DNA of 13,664 nt from Sphingomonas sp. (GCA_025935515.1 JAICVC010000041.1:1-13664), one strand, 5' to 3'. Counted from the first letter of the stretch, positions 1 to 6,366 are shown. Translations and numbers: made by a program. Notes: a model not told the origin generated them from the sequence alone.

Positions 1-494
1 AGCAGGCCGGCCACCACCAGGGCGATGAGCAGCGATCGCTCAAGCGTGTCGCGGATGGCGAGACCTTCGCCGGCGATTCGCCCGCTGATGAGCCATTGCC
101 GGTTGGGCAGACGAACCACGGCCAGCGCCGCCTCGCGGGGCGTGGTTTGTCCCCGCAGGCGGACGAGCGCGGTCCGGTAGCCTTCCGGCGGCGCGAGCAC
201 GGCGGCGCGCACCGTTTCCAGATTGCCTTTGATTTCCCGCCGATCAGGGCTGACCAGGGCGATGACGGTTTGCGGGTCGGCATAGGTCATGGTGTCGTCG
301 ATCGCGTCGTCGAGCGCGCTCGCCCCGCCGGATCGGTAGACGTCCGCCAGCACCTTGCCTTGCTCGATCACCTGCCGGTGCACGGTCGCCACCGCCTCGT
401 CGTGGGTACGCAGGTAGATGAAACCGATGACCGCGAGGTTCGAAAGCAGGGCGAGCAGGCCCGCCAACAGGGCAATGCGCAGGGTCGTCGGCAT
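1..494 (-). CDS. Sensor histidine kinase, N-terminal part (runs off the left edge)
   Basis: Reading the minus strand from the ATG at 494-492 gives an open frame to the window edge (164 codons). It begins MPTTLRIALLAGLLALLSNL, a hydrophobic helix at about residues 7-28. A soluble stretch of roughly 120 residues follows, and a second hydrophobic helix starts near residue 152 (SLLIALVVAGLL) and is cut by the edge. This helix - sensor - helix layout directly after a response regulator is the usual start of a membrane sensor kinase. The HAMP, HisKA and ATPase parts would lie outside the window, so the kinase call rests on topology and position. The gene starts 17 bases after the regulator's stop, implying co-transcription. 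No good Shine-Dalgarno sequence precedes the ATG, so it may depend on translation of the regulator. The signal sensed cannot be read from this part. Confidence 0.8.
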   Translation of the reverse strand, partial: MPTTLRIALLAGLLALLSNLAVIGFIYLRTHDEAVATVHRQVIEQGKVLADVYRSGGASALDDAIDDTMTYADPQTVIALVSPDRREIKGNLETVRAAVLAPPEGYRTALVRLRGQTTPREAALAVVRLPNRQWLISGRIAGEGLAIRDTLERSLLIALVVAGL

Positions 495-511
495 TGGCGG
501 CGGCCGCGGCG

Positions 512-1195
512 CTAGGCGGCGAGCATGTAGCCCGCGCCCCTCACCGTGTGCAGCAGCGGCTTCTCATACCCTTCGTCGAGCTTGCGGCGAAGCCGGCTGA
601 CGTGGACATCGATGACGTTGGTGCCCGGGTCGAAGTGGTAATCCCACACCTGCTCGAGCAGCATAGTGCGGGTGACGACGCGTCCTTCGTTGCGCGCGAA
701 ATATTCGAGCAGGAGATATTCGCGCGGCTTGAGGTCAAGCTTCCGGCCGCCGCGTTTTACGCTTCGCGACAAAGGATCGATTTCGAGGTCGCCGACCGTC
801 AGCCGGTGCTCGGCGGGATCGACCCGAGCTTCGCGGCGGCGCAGCAGCGCGTTCACGCGCGCCAGCAACTCGGCGAAGGAAAAGGGCTTCACCAGATAAT
901 CGTCGGATCCGCATTCGAGGCCTTCGATCCGGTCGCCGACCGAGGCGAGTGCTGACAGGATCAAGACTGGCGTGTCGATGCGCGCGGCGCGCAGTGCCTT
1001 CAGCACCGACACTCCATCGAGCACCGGCAGCATGCGGTCGAGGATGATGAGGTCGAAGGTGCCGTCGGTGGCGCGGAAAAGCCCGTCCTGGCCATTGGTG
1101 GCCTGCTCGACGCTGTGGCCTTCCTGGCCGAGGCCCTTGGCCAGGTATGAGGCGGTCTCGCGGTCATCCTCGATCAACAGGATCTTGCGGCCCAT
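512..1195 (-). CDS. OmpR/PhoB-family response regulator
   Basis: A 227-residue DNA-binding response regulator. The receiver domain (about 1-118) has the acidic pair Asp10/Asp11, the phospho-acceptor Asp53 in ILDRMLP, Ser81 in the switch position and Lys103 in YLVKPF. The C-terminal winged helix (about 128-226) has the typical LKPREYLLLEYFARN, VIDVHVSRLRRKLD and TVRGAGYML motifs. All key residues are present, so it should be phosphorylated by the adjacent kinase and bind DNA. I place the start at the ATG at 1195 (MGRKILLIEDD), where the family normally begins. An in-frame extension to 1276 would add 27 residues read through the inverted repeat and is unlikely. Its targets are unknown; the two small genes just upstream on the same strand are candidates. 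The resemblance is to the CusR/QseB/TctD type of regulator in general, not to one named protein. Confidence 0.95.
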   Translation of the reverse strand: MGRKILLIEDDRETASYLAKGLGQEGHSVEQATNGQDGLFRATDGTFDLIILDRMLPVLDGVSVLKALRAARIDTPVLILSALASVGDRIEGLECGSDDYLVKPFSFAELLARVNALLRRREARVDPAEHRLTVGDLEIDPLSRSVKRGGRKLDLKPREYLLLEYFARNEGRVVTRTMLLEQVWDYHFDPGTNVIDVHVSRLRRKLDEGYEKPLLHTVRGAGYMLAA

Positions 1196-1223
1196 CGGTG
1201 CGCGAATCTCCGGAAATGAGGGG

Positions 1224-1268
1224 CCGTACGGCGCTGCGGCGGGGAGCCGGCGAAGCAGCGCCGTACGG
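1224..1268 (-). terminator. Perfect 14-bp inverted repeat between the lysine-rich gene and the response regulator
   Basis: CCGTACGGCGCTGC at 1224-1237 is the exact reverse complement of 1255-1268, with a 17-base spacer. As RNA it would form a stable GC-rich hairpin starting nine bases after the stop of the 84-residue gene. On the minus strand the hairpin is followed by CCCCTCATTTCC, which has no real T-run, so it is a poor intrinsic terminator by the classical rule. Each arm also contains the 8-base palindrome CCGTACGG, so a protein-binding site is possible. It may terminate or attenuate transcription, or protect the 3' end of the upstream message. The repeat is seen directly; its role is inferred. 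Confidence 0.5.
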
Positions 1269-1276
1269 AGGCTCAA

Positions 1277-1531
1277 TCAGCCCTTGGTGGTGGTATTGGC
1301 GGGCTTCTTCGAAGGCTTGGACTTGGACGCCATCTTGTGAGTCTTGGCCCGCTTTTTCGAAGCATGCGTCCTGCTCTTCTTCGGCGTGACCTTGGTGGTA
1401 ACGGTGGTTGTCGCCTTCGCCTCGGGCGTGTTGGTCGTCACGGTCTTGGTGCTGCTCGCGGTCTTCGGCGCGGCGATGGCCGGGGACGCGATCAGGGCAA
1501 CCGCGGCGACGGACCCAATCAACGTTTTCAT
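1277..1531 (-). CDS. Small secreted Lys/Thr-rich cationic protein (84 aa), Asr-like in composition
   Basis: An 84-residue protein with a clear signal peptide (MKTLIGSVAAVALIASPAIA, cleavage near residue 20 or 21) and a low-complexity mature part. The mature part has about 15 Lys, two Arg, two His and many Thr, Ser and Ala, but only one acidic residue (Glu37), so it is strongly basic. The start at 1531 is fixed by a strong GGAGGAA (1541-1535) just upstream. An in-frame ATG at 1591 has neither. The family is not recognised with certainty. The overall plan (signal peptide, then a Lys/Thr/Ala-rich disordered chain) resembles the acid-shock protein Asr of enterobacteria, but low-complexity chains converge easily. 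It would act in the periplasm or outside the cell. It lies between a similar 57-residue gene and a response-regulator gene on the same strand, which suggests a common stimulus. Confidence 0.75.
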   Translation of the reverse strand: MKTLIGSVAAVALIASPAIAAPKTASSTKTVTTNTPEAKATTTVTTKVTPKKSRTHASKKRAKTHKMASKSKPSKKPANTTTKG

Positions 1532-1693
1532 TGCTTCCTCCAGTCTCCGGCAAGAAAGCGCCGGCGAAGGCCCAATTAGGATCGGCTGCATCTCATCGCG
1601 GTGGCTGCAACGTTAAATGGCGTTCATTGACGGCTGAGGCCGCCGGGTACGGGCTCGCGCCAGCACTCGACGGCCTCGCTGCGGCGGATGAGC

Positions 1694-1867
1694 TTACTTG
1701 GACTTGCGGGCCGTCTTCGCCGCAGTCTTCTGGCCCTTGGCCGCGACCTTGGCGGAGTTCTTTTGCGACTTGCTGATCTTGGCGGGAGCCGGCGCCGCGG
1801 TTGCGGCAACCGCCGGTGCGGCAACGAGACCCAGGGCGGCGATGGAAGCGATCAGTGCATGTTTCAT
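1694..1867 (-). CDS. Small secreted Lys/Ala-rich cationic protein (57 aa)
   Basis: A 57-residue frame from the ATG at 1867-1865 to TAA at 1696-1694. It opens with a signal peptide (MKHALIASIAALGLVAAPAV, cleavage near residue 22). The mature chain of about 35 residues has nine Lys, one Arg and no acidic residue, with many Ala and Ser. A GGAG lies 11 bases before the ATG. Signal-peptide style and composition match the 84-residue neighbour, so the two look like relatives or functional partners, though they are too low in complexity for real alignment by eye. Between them (1532-1693) I see only a weak 7-bp inverted repeat (1636-1642 with 1671-1677, 28-base loop), no T-run and no further gene. Function is unknown. 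A periplasmic, envelope-binding or acid-response role is a guess from charge and location. Confidence 0.65.
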   Translation of the reverse strand: MKHALIASIAALGLVAAPAVAATAAPAPAKISKSQKNSAKVAAKGQKTAAKTARKSK

Positions 1868-1985
1868 GGGAAGTGGTTCTCCGTAGGTTGTAGCTCCAAT
1901 GAGCTGCCGGGCCGACTAGTGACCCCCTGATCTCAGCCCGGTGTCATCGCGATTAAGTTGTGTTCATTGCCTGCAGGGCGAAGCC

Positions 1986-2014
1986 TTTGCGCGCGGTCGG
2001 AGACGAGGCTAGGC
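1986..2014 (+). promoter_or_regulatory. Candidate promoter for the Rrf2-family gene
   Basis: TTTGCG (1986-1991), 17 bases, then CTAGGC (2009-2014). The same arrangement occurs before panB and before the yfgM-like gene. Transcription would start near 2021, giving a leader of about eight bases before the ATG at 2029, where no Shine-Dalgarno sequence is visible. The rest of the divergent gap (1868-1985) holds a short AGCTC-CAAT-GAGCT inverted repeat (1892-1905) in the probable leader of the minus-strand 57-residue gene, and nothing else I can name. Confidence 0.35.
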
Positions 2015-2028
2015 TCGGCTCGACCCGG

Positions 2029-2466
2029 ATGATCGCCCAGAAGACCCGTTATGCGCTGCGCTCCTTGCTGTTCCTCGCCGAGGAGCAAGGGGGCGCGCCT
2101 GTTCAACTGAGCCGCATCGCCGAGACGCAGCGCGTCCCGCCCAAATATCTCGAACTGATCATGCTCGATTTGAAGAAGTCGGGGCTGGTGAAAAGCGCGC
2201 GCGGGCCCAAGGGCGGATATCAGCTCACGCGGGCCGCGAGCGATATTTCGTTCGGTGAGGTCGTCCGCACCATGGAAGGGCCGATTGCGCTGGTGTCCTG
2301 CGCCAGCGTCAATTTCTACGCGCCGTGCGGGGACTGCCAGGACGAGGCGACCTGCGCGATCCGACGCGCTTTCGCGATTCTGCGCGACCAGAGTACCGCG
2401 GTGCTGGATTCGATATCGCTGGCCCAGGGCGCCGGCTGGGAAGAGCGCCTTGAAGCACAGGAATAG
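2029..2466 (+). CDS. Rrf2-family transcriptional regulator with four-cysteine cluster
   Basis: A 145-residue protein with the Rrf2 winged-helix fold. The start MIAQKTRYAL is typical, followed by the helix-turn-helix (about 26-50, with RVPPKYLELIM) and the wing KSARGPKGGYQL (about 55-66). The dimer helix is C-terminal. Between them lies a cysteine cluster, Cys91, Cys100, Cys103 and Cys109. Family members such as IscR and NsrR bind Fe-S clusters through three cysteines spaced C-x5-C-x5-C. Here the spacing is C-x8-C-x2-C-x5-C, so a cluster is plausible but the ligands cannot be assigned. The frame is open upstream to 1960, but family alignment puts the start at 2029. A membrane-protein gene follows at 25 bases and is probably co-transcribed. 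Subfamily and targets are unknown. Confidence 0.9.
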   Translation: MIAQKTRYALRSLLFLAEEQGGAPVQLSRIAETQRVPPKYLELIMLDLKKSGLVKSARGPKGGYQLTRAASDISFGEVVRTMEGPIALVSCASVNFYAPCGDCQDEATCAIRRAFAILRDQSTAVLDSISLAQGAGWEERLEAQE

Positions 2467-2491
2467 GCTGCGGGTTCAAGGGGAGGGCAGG

Positions 2492-2932
2492 GTGAATCAA
2501 GTTCGTGCGGATAGGCCGGTTGCAGGCTGGTACATGCCGGCGGCGATCGGCTCGCTGCTGTTCATGCTGGTTGGCTGTGCACTGCTGGCGATGCACGCAA
2601 TGACGAACCCGGCAACGCTCCCGATCGATCAGCGCGCAATATTCGAGGCGGAGCCTCGGTGGGTGTTCGCTGCTTCGGCCTTCGGATTCGTCGCGGGTGC
2701 GCTCGGATCGCTGTTGTTGCTGCTCCGACACAAGGCCGCGGAGCCGGCGATGCTCGCCTCGCTGATCGGCATGGTCATTTGGCTTGCGGGAATGTTCGCG
2801 ACACCCGGCTTCCGCGACCTGCTGACGGCCGACCAGATTGCGGTGCTGCTGGTCGTGGTTGCGCTGACCTGGACGATCTTCTCGTTCGCGCGGCATTCGC
2901 GCCAGCGCGGCTGGCTGCGCCAGCCTAGCTGA
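2492..2932 (+). CDS. Small four-helix membrane protein of unknown function
   Basis: A 146-residue protein with hydrophobic segments at about 15-35, 57-78, 84-103 and 114-133, a loop with DQRAIFEAEPRWV between the first two, and a basic C-terminal tail. The GTG start at 2492 is chosen because GGGAGG (2481-2486) sits five bases before it. The ATG at 2534 would leave only a trimmed first helix. From memory it resembles a small membrane-protein family in sphingomonads that is sometimes labelled 'sugar transporter'. I see nothing in the sequence that supports transport. It is the second gene after the Rrf2 regulator and may be under its control. Its last codons overlap the last codons of the minus-strand gene that follows. 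Confidence 0.75.
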   Translation: MNQVRADRPVAGWYMPAAIGSLLFMLVGCALLAMHAMTNPATLPIDQRAIFEAEPRWVFAASAFGFVAGALGSLLLLLRHKAAEPAMLASLIGMVIWLAGMFATPGFRDLLTADQIAVLLVVVALTWTIFSFARHSRQRGWLRQPS

Positions 2933-3098
2933 AAAGACCGATGCGCCCGGCGGTCGGCACCCGATCCGCGGACGCAAGGTTCACTGCGGCGGGGGCGGCG
3001 GTTTTGTGAACGACTGGCTGGGGCCTCGCCAGCGCCAGGAGCGGCAGCGCAAGCAGCACCGCAAGGCTGAGGTCGCCAAGCCACTGGCGATCGGTCAT
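2925..3098 (-). CDS. Small exported or membrane-anchored protein (57 aa)
   Basis: The frame from the ATG at 3098 encodes MTDRQWLGDLSLAVLLALPL and then LALARPQPVV, with one hydrophobic segment (about 7-24) and a polar, Ala-rich tail ending in GRIGLFS. GGAG lies six bases upstream of the ATG, and a longer in-frame extension to 3230 has no such site. The hydrophobic part could be a signal peptide (ALA before Arg25) or a single membrane anchor. The stop overlaps that of the plus-strand membrane protein in the eight bases 2925-2932. I know no function. Confidence is moderate because the gene is short, but ribosome site, hydrophobic N-terminus and tight convergent fit with its neighbour agree. Confidence 0.6.
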   Translation of the reverse strand: MTDRQWLGDLSLAVLLALPLLALARPQPVVHKTAAPAAVNLASADRVPTAGRIGLFS

Positions 3099-3247
3099 GT
3101 CATTCTCCAACGCTTTCACGCGGGCTGACCCGCGCACCTGCACGCCCGACGATGCTTGCGCGTTAAAGTTCCCCGCTTCTCGGCAAGTCGTGGGCATGCC
3201 GCGCCCTGGTGCGGCTGAAGATCGCTTCACCGGCGCCGGGGCGGGTT

Positions 3248-3275
3248 TTGCCGTGCCGCCCGGCTGTCGCTAGAA
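3248..3275 (+). promoter_or_regulatory. Candidate panB promoter, implying a leaderless or nearly leaderless message
   Basis: TTGCCG (3248-3253), 16 bases, then CTAGAA (3270-3275). Transcription would start around 3282, one to three bases before the ATG at 3284. No Shine-Dalgarno sequence is present between the -10-like element and the ATG, which fits leaderless translation. The remainder of the divergent gap (3099-3247) has no gene that I can support. Confidence 0.4.
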
Positions 3276-3283
3276 GCCGGCCG

Positions 3284-4153
3284 ATGTCGACCTTCACCAT
3301 CGATACCGGCACCAGCCGCGCGACCCCTTCGCCAGTGCCCGGCAAGCGCATGACGGCGCCGTCGATCCGGGCCCGCAAGGTTGACGGCAAGACCGAGCAG
3401 CCGATCGTGATGCTGACCGCTTACACGATGCGGATGGCGCAGCTGCTCGATCCGCATTGCGACATGCTGCTGGTCGGCGACAGCCTGGGCCAGGTCATCT
3501 ACGGCCTGCCCTCGACCATTCCAGTGACGATGGACATGATGTGCGCGCATGGCGCCGCCGTGGTCCGTGGCAGCTGGCATGCGCTGGTGGCCGTCGACAT
3601 GCCGTTCGGCAGCTATGAAGCCTCGCCCCGGCAGGCATTCGAGAGTGCGTCGCGGATCATGAAGGAGACGGGGTGCGCTGCGGTCAAGCTCGAAGGCGGC
3701 GAGGCGATGGCGCCCACGATCGAGTTCCTGACGCATCGCGGCATTCCGGTGATCGGCCACGTTGGCCTCACGCCGCAGGCCGTCAACATCCTCGGCGGTT
3801 ACGGCGCGCGCGGGCGCGAGAAGCGCGAAGCCGGGAAGATCATTGCCGATGCCAAGGCGGTCGACGAGGCGGGGGCCTTCTGCATCGTCGTCGAGGGCGT
3901 GCTCGAAGGCATCGCCGACGACATTGTCGGCGAGGTCGCGACGCCAGTCATCGGCATCGGCGCGTCGGCGCGCTGCGATGGCCAGGTGCTGGTCATCGAC
4001 GACATGCTTGGGATGTTCGAGCGCACGCCGCGCTTCGTGAAGCGGTACGACGATCTCGCCACGCGGATCGGCGAGGCCGCGCGGACCTATGCCGAAGAAG
4101 TGCGCGCGCGGAGCTTCCCGACGGCCGACCAGACTTACCGACCCAAGCCGTGA
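3284..4153 (+). CDS. panB: 3-methyl-2-oxobutanoate hydroxymethyltransferase (PanB)
   Basis: Transfers a hydroxymethyl group from 5,10-methylene-tetrahydrofolate to 3-methyl-2-oxobutanoate, giving ketopantoate, the first committed step of pantothenate and coenzyme A synthesis; a cytoplasmic TIM-barrel enzyme. The 289-residue protein carries the family signatures: MLTAYTMRMA; LLVGDSLGQVIYG with metal-ligand Asp66; VAVDMPFGSY with Asp105; AVKLEGG with Glu137; VIGHVGLTPQ with His159; and VVEGV with Glu204, matching the catalytic Glu181 of the E. coli enzyme. It is about 25 residues longer than E. coli PanB, mostly from a Ser/Thr/Pro-rich N-terminus. I chose the ATG at 3284 (MSTFTIDTGTS); an in-frame ATG at 3350 (MTAPSIRARK) would give a length nearer to E. 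coli. No other pan gene is nearby. Confidence 0.96.
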   Translation: MSTFTIDTGTSRATPSPVPGKRMTAPSIRARKVDGKTEQPIVMLTAYTMRMAQLLDPHCDMLLVGDSLGQVIYGLPSTIPVTMDMMCAHGAAVVRGSWHALVAVDMPFGSYEASPRQAFESASRIMKETGCAAVKLEGGEAMAPTIEFLTHRGIPVIGHVGLTPQAVNILGGYGARGREKREAGKIIADAKAVDEAGAFCIVVEGVLEGIADDIVGEVATPVIGIGASARCDGQVLVIDDMLGMFERTPRFVKRYDDLATRIGEAARTYAEEVRARSFPTADQTYRPKP

Positions 4154-4189
4154 TGTCACCAGCTCCGCCCAGTCGCGGACTTCGGGACA

Positions 4190-4201
4190 AGCGGGCCCGC
4201 T
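4190..4201. repeat. 12-bp perfect palindrome after panB
   Basis: AGCGGGCCCGCT reads the same on both strands and lies 36 bases after the panB stop, just before the promoter-like pair of the next gene. It could fold as a short hairpin, but only interrupted T residues follow, so a terminator role is weak. Nothing else that I can name lies in the 171-base gap 4154-4324 apart from the promoter and ribosome site listed next. Confidence 0.3.
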
Positions 4202-4209
4202 GAACGGCC

Positions 4210-4237
4210 TTTGCGTTTGCCGCGACAGTCGCTAGAC
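4210..4237 (+). promoter_or_regulatory. Candidate promoter for the yfgM-like/bamB unit
   Basis: TTTGCG (4210-4215), 16 bases, then CTAGAC (4232-4237). The surrounding GTCGCTAGA is identical to nine bases at the panB promoter candidate. It would give a leader of about 80 bases before the TTG start at 4325. Similarity between the two sites and correct spacing are the evidence; no mapped start is available. Confidence 0.4.
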
Positions 4238-4313
4238 GGAGCGGCGCCAGCTTCCATTCATCATGGGTGGGGAAGGGAAGCGACCGGCATGTGGACCCCT
4301 GAGCGAGCGGACT

Positions 4314-4319
4314 GAGGAA
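4314..4319 (+). promoter_or_regulatory. Ribosome binding site deciding a TTG start
   Basis: GAGGAA lies five bases before the TTG at 4325. The first usable ATG in frame is at 4394, inside the conserved N-terminal segment and only about ten residues before the membrane helix, with no comparable site. This supports TTG as the real start of the yfgM-like gene. Confidence 0.6.
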
Positions 4320-4324
4320 CGTCT

Positions 4325-5023
4325 TTGGCGCAGCCCCCGGACATCAATGAGACGTTTCTTCGCGAGGTCGACGAGAATCTCCGCCGCGATCAGATGCAGG
4401 ATTTTTTCAAGGCCTACGGCGGCTGGCTCATCGCCGGCGTCGTCTTGTTCCTGGCCGCCAGCGGCGGCTTCATCTGGTGGCGGCAGCACCAGGTCCAGCA
4501 GCATCAGGCGCAGGTCGAACAGCTGGCGCAAGTCTACAAGGACATCGGCAGCGGCAACATCGCGAAGGCGCCGCAACAGCTCGATGAATTGTCGAACAGT
4601 GGTAGCAAGGCCGTTGCCGCCTCCGCGCTGTTTGCGCGCGCCGCGCTCGCGTTGCAGCAGAACGACCTGAAGCTCGCCACTGCGACATACAAGTCCATCG
4701 CCGAAGACAGTGGCGCGCCCGACGCTTATCGCCACGTCGCGCTTATTCGCCAGACGGCGCTCGAATTCGACACCCTCAAGCCCGAGCAGGTTACTGCTCG
4801 CCTTCAATCGCTGGCAAAACCCGGCGAGCCATGGTTCGGGAGCGCCGGCGAGATGACCGCGCTCGCCATGATCAAGCAGGGCAAGCGGCAGGAAGCCGGC
4901 CAGCTCTACGCTGCGATCGCCAAGGATCCGGGCGTTCCCGACACCATCCGCGCCCGCGCCGTCCAGGTTGCCGGGTCACTCGGAGTCGACGCGAGCACCG
5001 CGTTCGTACCCCAGGCCCAATAG
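4325..5023 (+). CDS. YfgM-like tetratricopeptide membrane protein (ancillary SecYEG/BamB partner)
   Basis: A 232-residue, type II inner-membrane protein. It has a short charged cytoplasmic N-terminus (NETFLREVDENLRRDQMQDFF), one membrane helix at about 34-52, then an Ala/Gln-rich helical domain of tetratricopeptide type extending into the periplasm, with repeat-like pieces such as AASALFARAALALQQNDLKLA and ALAMIKQGKRQEAGQLYAAIA. In E. coli, YfgM associates with the SecYEG translocon and the chaperone PpiD and helps exported proteins fold. The assignment here rests on topology, repeat type and position directly before bamB and der, the same order as E. coli yfgM-bamB-der. The start is TTG. The stop is eight bases before the bamB ATG, so the two are surely co-transcribed. 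Local function is inferred from the family. Confidence 0.85.
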   Translation: MAQPPDINETFLREVDENLRRDQMQDFFKAYGGWLIAGVVLFLAASGGFIWWRQHQVQQHQAQVEQLAQVYKDIGSGNIAKAPQQLDELSNSGSKAVAASALFARAALALQQNDLKLATATYKSIAEDSGAPDAYRHVALIRQTALEFDTLKPEQVTARLQSLAKPGEPWFGSAGEMTALAMIKQGKRQEAGQLYAAIAKDPGVPDTIRARAVQVAGSLGVDASTAFVPQAQ

Positions 5024-5031
5024 GACCCAGA

Positions 5032-6366
5032 ATGACAAGATCCCAGTTTCTCCGCGTTTCCCTCCTTATCGCAATGACGCTCGGAGCGAGCGGCTGTGGC
5101 GTGTTCAAGAAGGGCAAGGGCCCCTCGACCCCGGTGCTCGGCCAGCGCATCGCGGTACTGACCGGCGAAGGCGACGTCGCCGTCGACCCCGCCACGACCG
5201 CTCTTCCGATGACTCTGCCGGCGCCGGTCGCAAACGCCGACTGGACTCAGTCTGGCGGCAATCCCACCAAGTCGATGGGGCAGCTGGCGCTCGGCAATGC
5301 GCTCGGCCGGGCTTTCAGCGTCCAGGCTGGCCGCGGCAATTCGCTGACCGCGCGGCTCGGCGCGGCTCCGATCGTGGCCGGCGGCCGAGTCTACACGATC
5401 GACACGCTTGGCACGGTGCGCGCTTTTGACGGCAGCAGCGGGGCGCAGATCTGGGCGAGCCAGACGCCGAGCGAGAAGGGCAATACCGGCTCGATCTACG
5501 GCGGCGGGATCGCCTATGACGACGGCCGCATCTACGCCACCAACGGGCTTGGCTTCGTTGCTGCGCTGGACGCTCGCAACGGCGGCATCATCTGGCAGGT
5601 TCGGCCTACCGGCCCACTGCGCGGCGCGCCCACGGTCGCCAATGACGCCGTCTATGTGATCAGCCAGGACAATCAGATCTATTCGCTCAAGGAAACGGAC
5701 GGCTCGACCAACTGGTCGCAGGCGGCCTCGCTCGAGGTCGCCGGAGTGTTCGGTTCGGCATCGCCGGCCGTCGGACAGGGCACGGTCGTCGCCGGCTTCT
5801 CGTCGGGCGAGCTCAACGCCTATCGCTACGAGAACGGCCGCCAGGTGTGGCAGGACGCGCTTCAGCGCACCAGCATCCGCACCAGCGTCTCATCGCTCAG
5901 CGACATCGATGCCGATCCGGTCATCGACAACAGCCAGGTCATCGCGGTCGGGCAGGGCGGCCGGATGGTCGCCTTGGATCTGGTGACTGGCCAGCGGCAA
6001 TGGGAACTCAATATCGCCGGCATTGCGACCCCTTGGGTGGTCGGCGACTGGATCTTCGTCGTCACCGACGATGCCAAGCTGATCTGCGTCTACCGGCAGA
6101 ACGGACACATCCGCTGGATCAACCAGCTTCCGCAGTTCGTGAAGGCGAAGTCCAAGAAGGGCGAGATCGATTATTCCGGACCGGTGCTGGCCGGCGGGCG
6201 GTTGATCGTGGTCGGCTCCAACGGCGCGCTCATCTACGTCGACCCGGCGACTGGCTCCTTCCAGAGCCAGACGAGCGTCGGGGCGGGGATCAGCCTGCCG
6301 CCGGTGGTTGCGAATTCGACCCTTTACATCCTCGACGACCGCGGCCGCCTGACCGCCTTCAGGTAA
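5032..6366 (+). CDS. bamB: Outer membrane protein assembly factor BamB (lipoprotein)
   Basis: A 444-residue lipoprotein of the BAM complex, which inserts beta-barrel proteins into the outer membrane. BamB binds BamA and is a ring of eight beta-propeller blades. The N-terminus is a lipoprotein signal peptide ending LGASGC, with Cys22 as lipid acceptor; the -3 Ala is slightly off the usual Leu. The remainder is made of PQQ-like blade repeats, for example VYTIDTLGTVRAFDGSSG, GFVAALDARNGGIIWQV, VYVISQDNQIYSLKETDG, MVALDLVTGQRQWELNIAG and ending LYILDDRGRLTAF. The ATG at 5032 is chosen because it begins the signal peptide, with AGGA nine bases upstream. The open frame extends further back, but only inside the preceding gene. 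It is somewhat longer than the roughly 390 residues of E. coli BamB. Confidence 0.95.
   Translation: MTRSQFLRVSLLIAMTLGASGCGVFKKGKGPSTPVLGQRIAVLTGEGDVAVDPATTALPMTLPAPVANADWTQSGGNPTKSMGQLALGNALGRAFSVQAGRGNSLTARLGAAPIVAGGRVYTIDTLGTVRAFDGSSGAQIWASQTPSEKGNTGSIYGGGIAYDDGRIYATNGLGFVAALDARNGGIIWQVRPTGPLRGAPTVANDAVYVISQDNQIYSLKETDGSTNWSQAASLEVAGVFGSASPAVGQGTVVAGFSSGELNAYRYENGRQVWQDALQRTSIRTSVSSLSDIDADPVIDNSQVIAVGQGGRMVALDLVTGQRQWELNIAGIATPWVVGDWIFVVTDDAKLICVYRQNGHIRWINQLPQFVKAKSKKGEIDYSGPVLAGGRLIVVGSNGALIYVDPATGSFQSQTSVGAGISLPPVVANSTLYILDDRGRLTAFR

Noticed and set aside
96..515. A 139-codon plus-strand frame at the left edge
   Set aside because: Antisense to the sensor kinase, which has clear membrane helices and follows its response regulator directly.
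1636..1677. Inverted repeat GAGGCCG/CGGCCTC after the 57-residue gene as a terminator
   Set aside because: Only seven base pairs with a 28-base loop and no T-run; expected by chance at this GC content.
3227..4159. A 310-codon minus-strand frame across panB
   Set aside because: Antisense shadow of panB, rich in Arg, His, Asp and Ala, with no family signature and no ribosome site.
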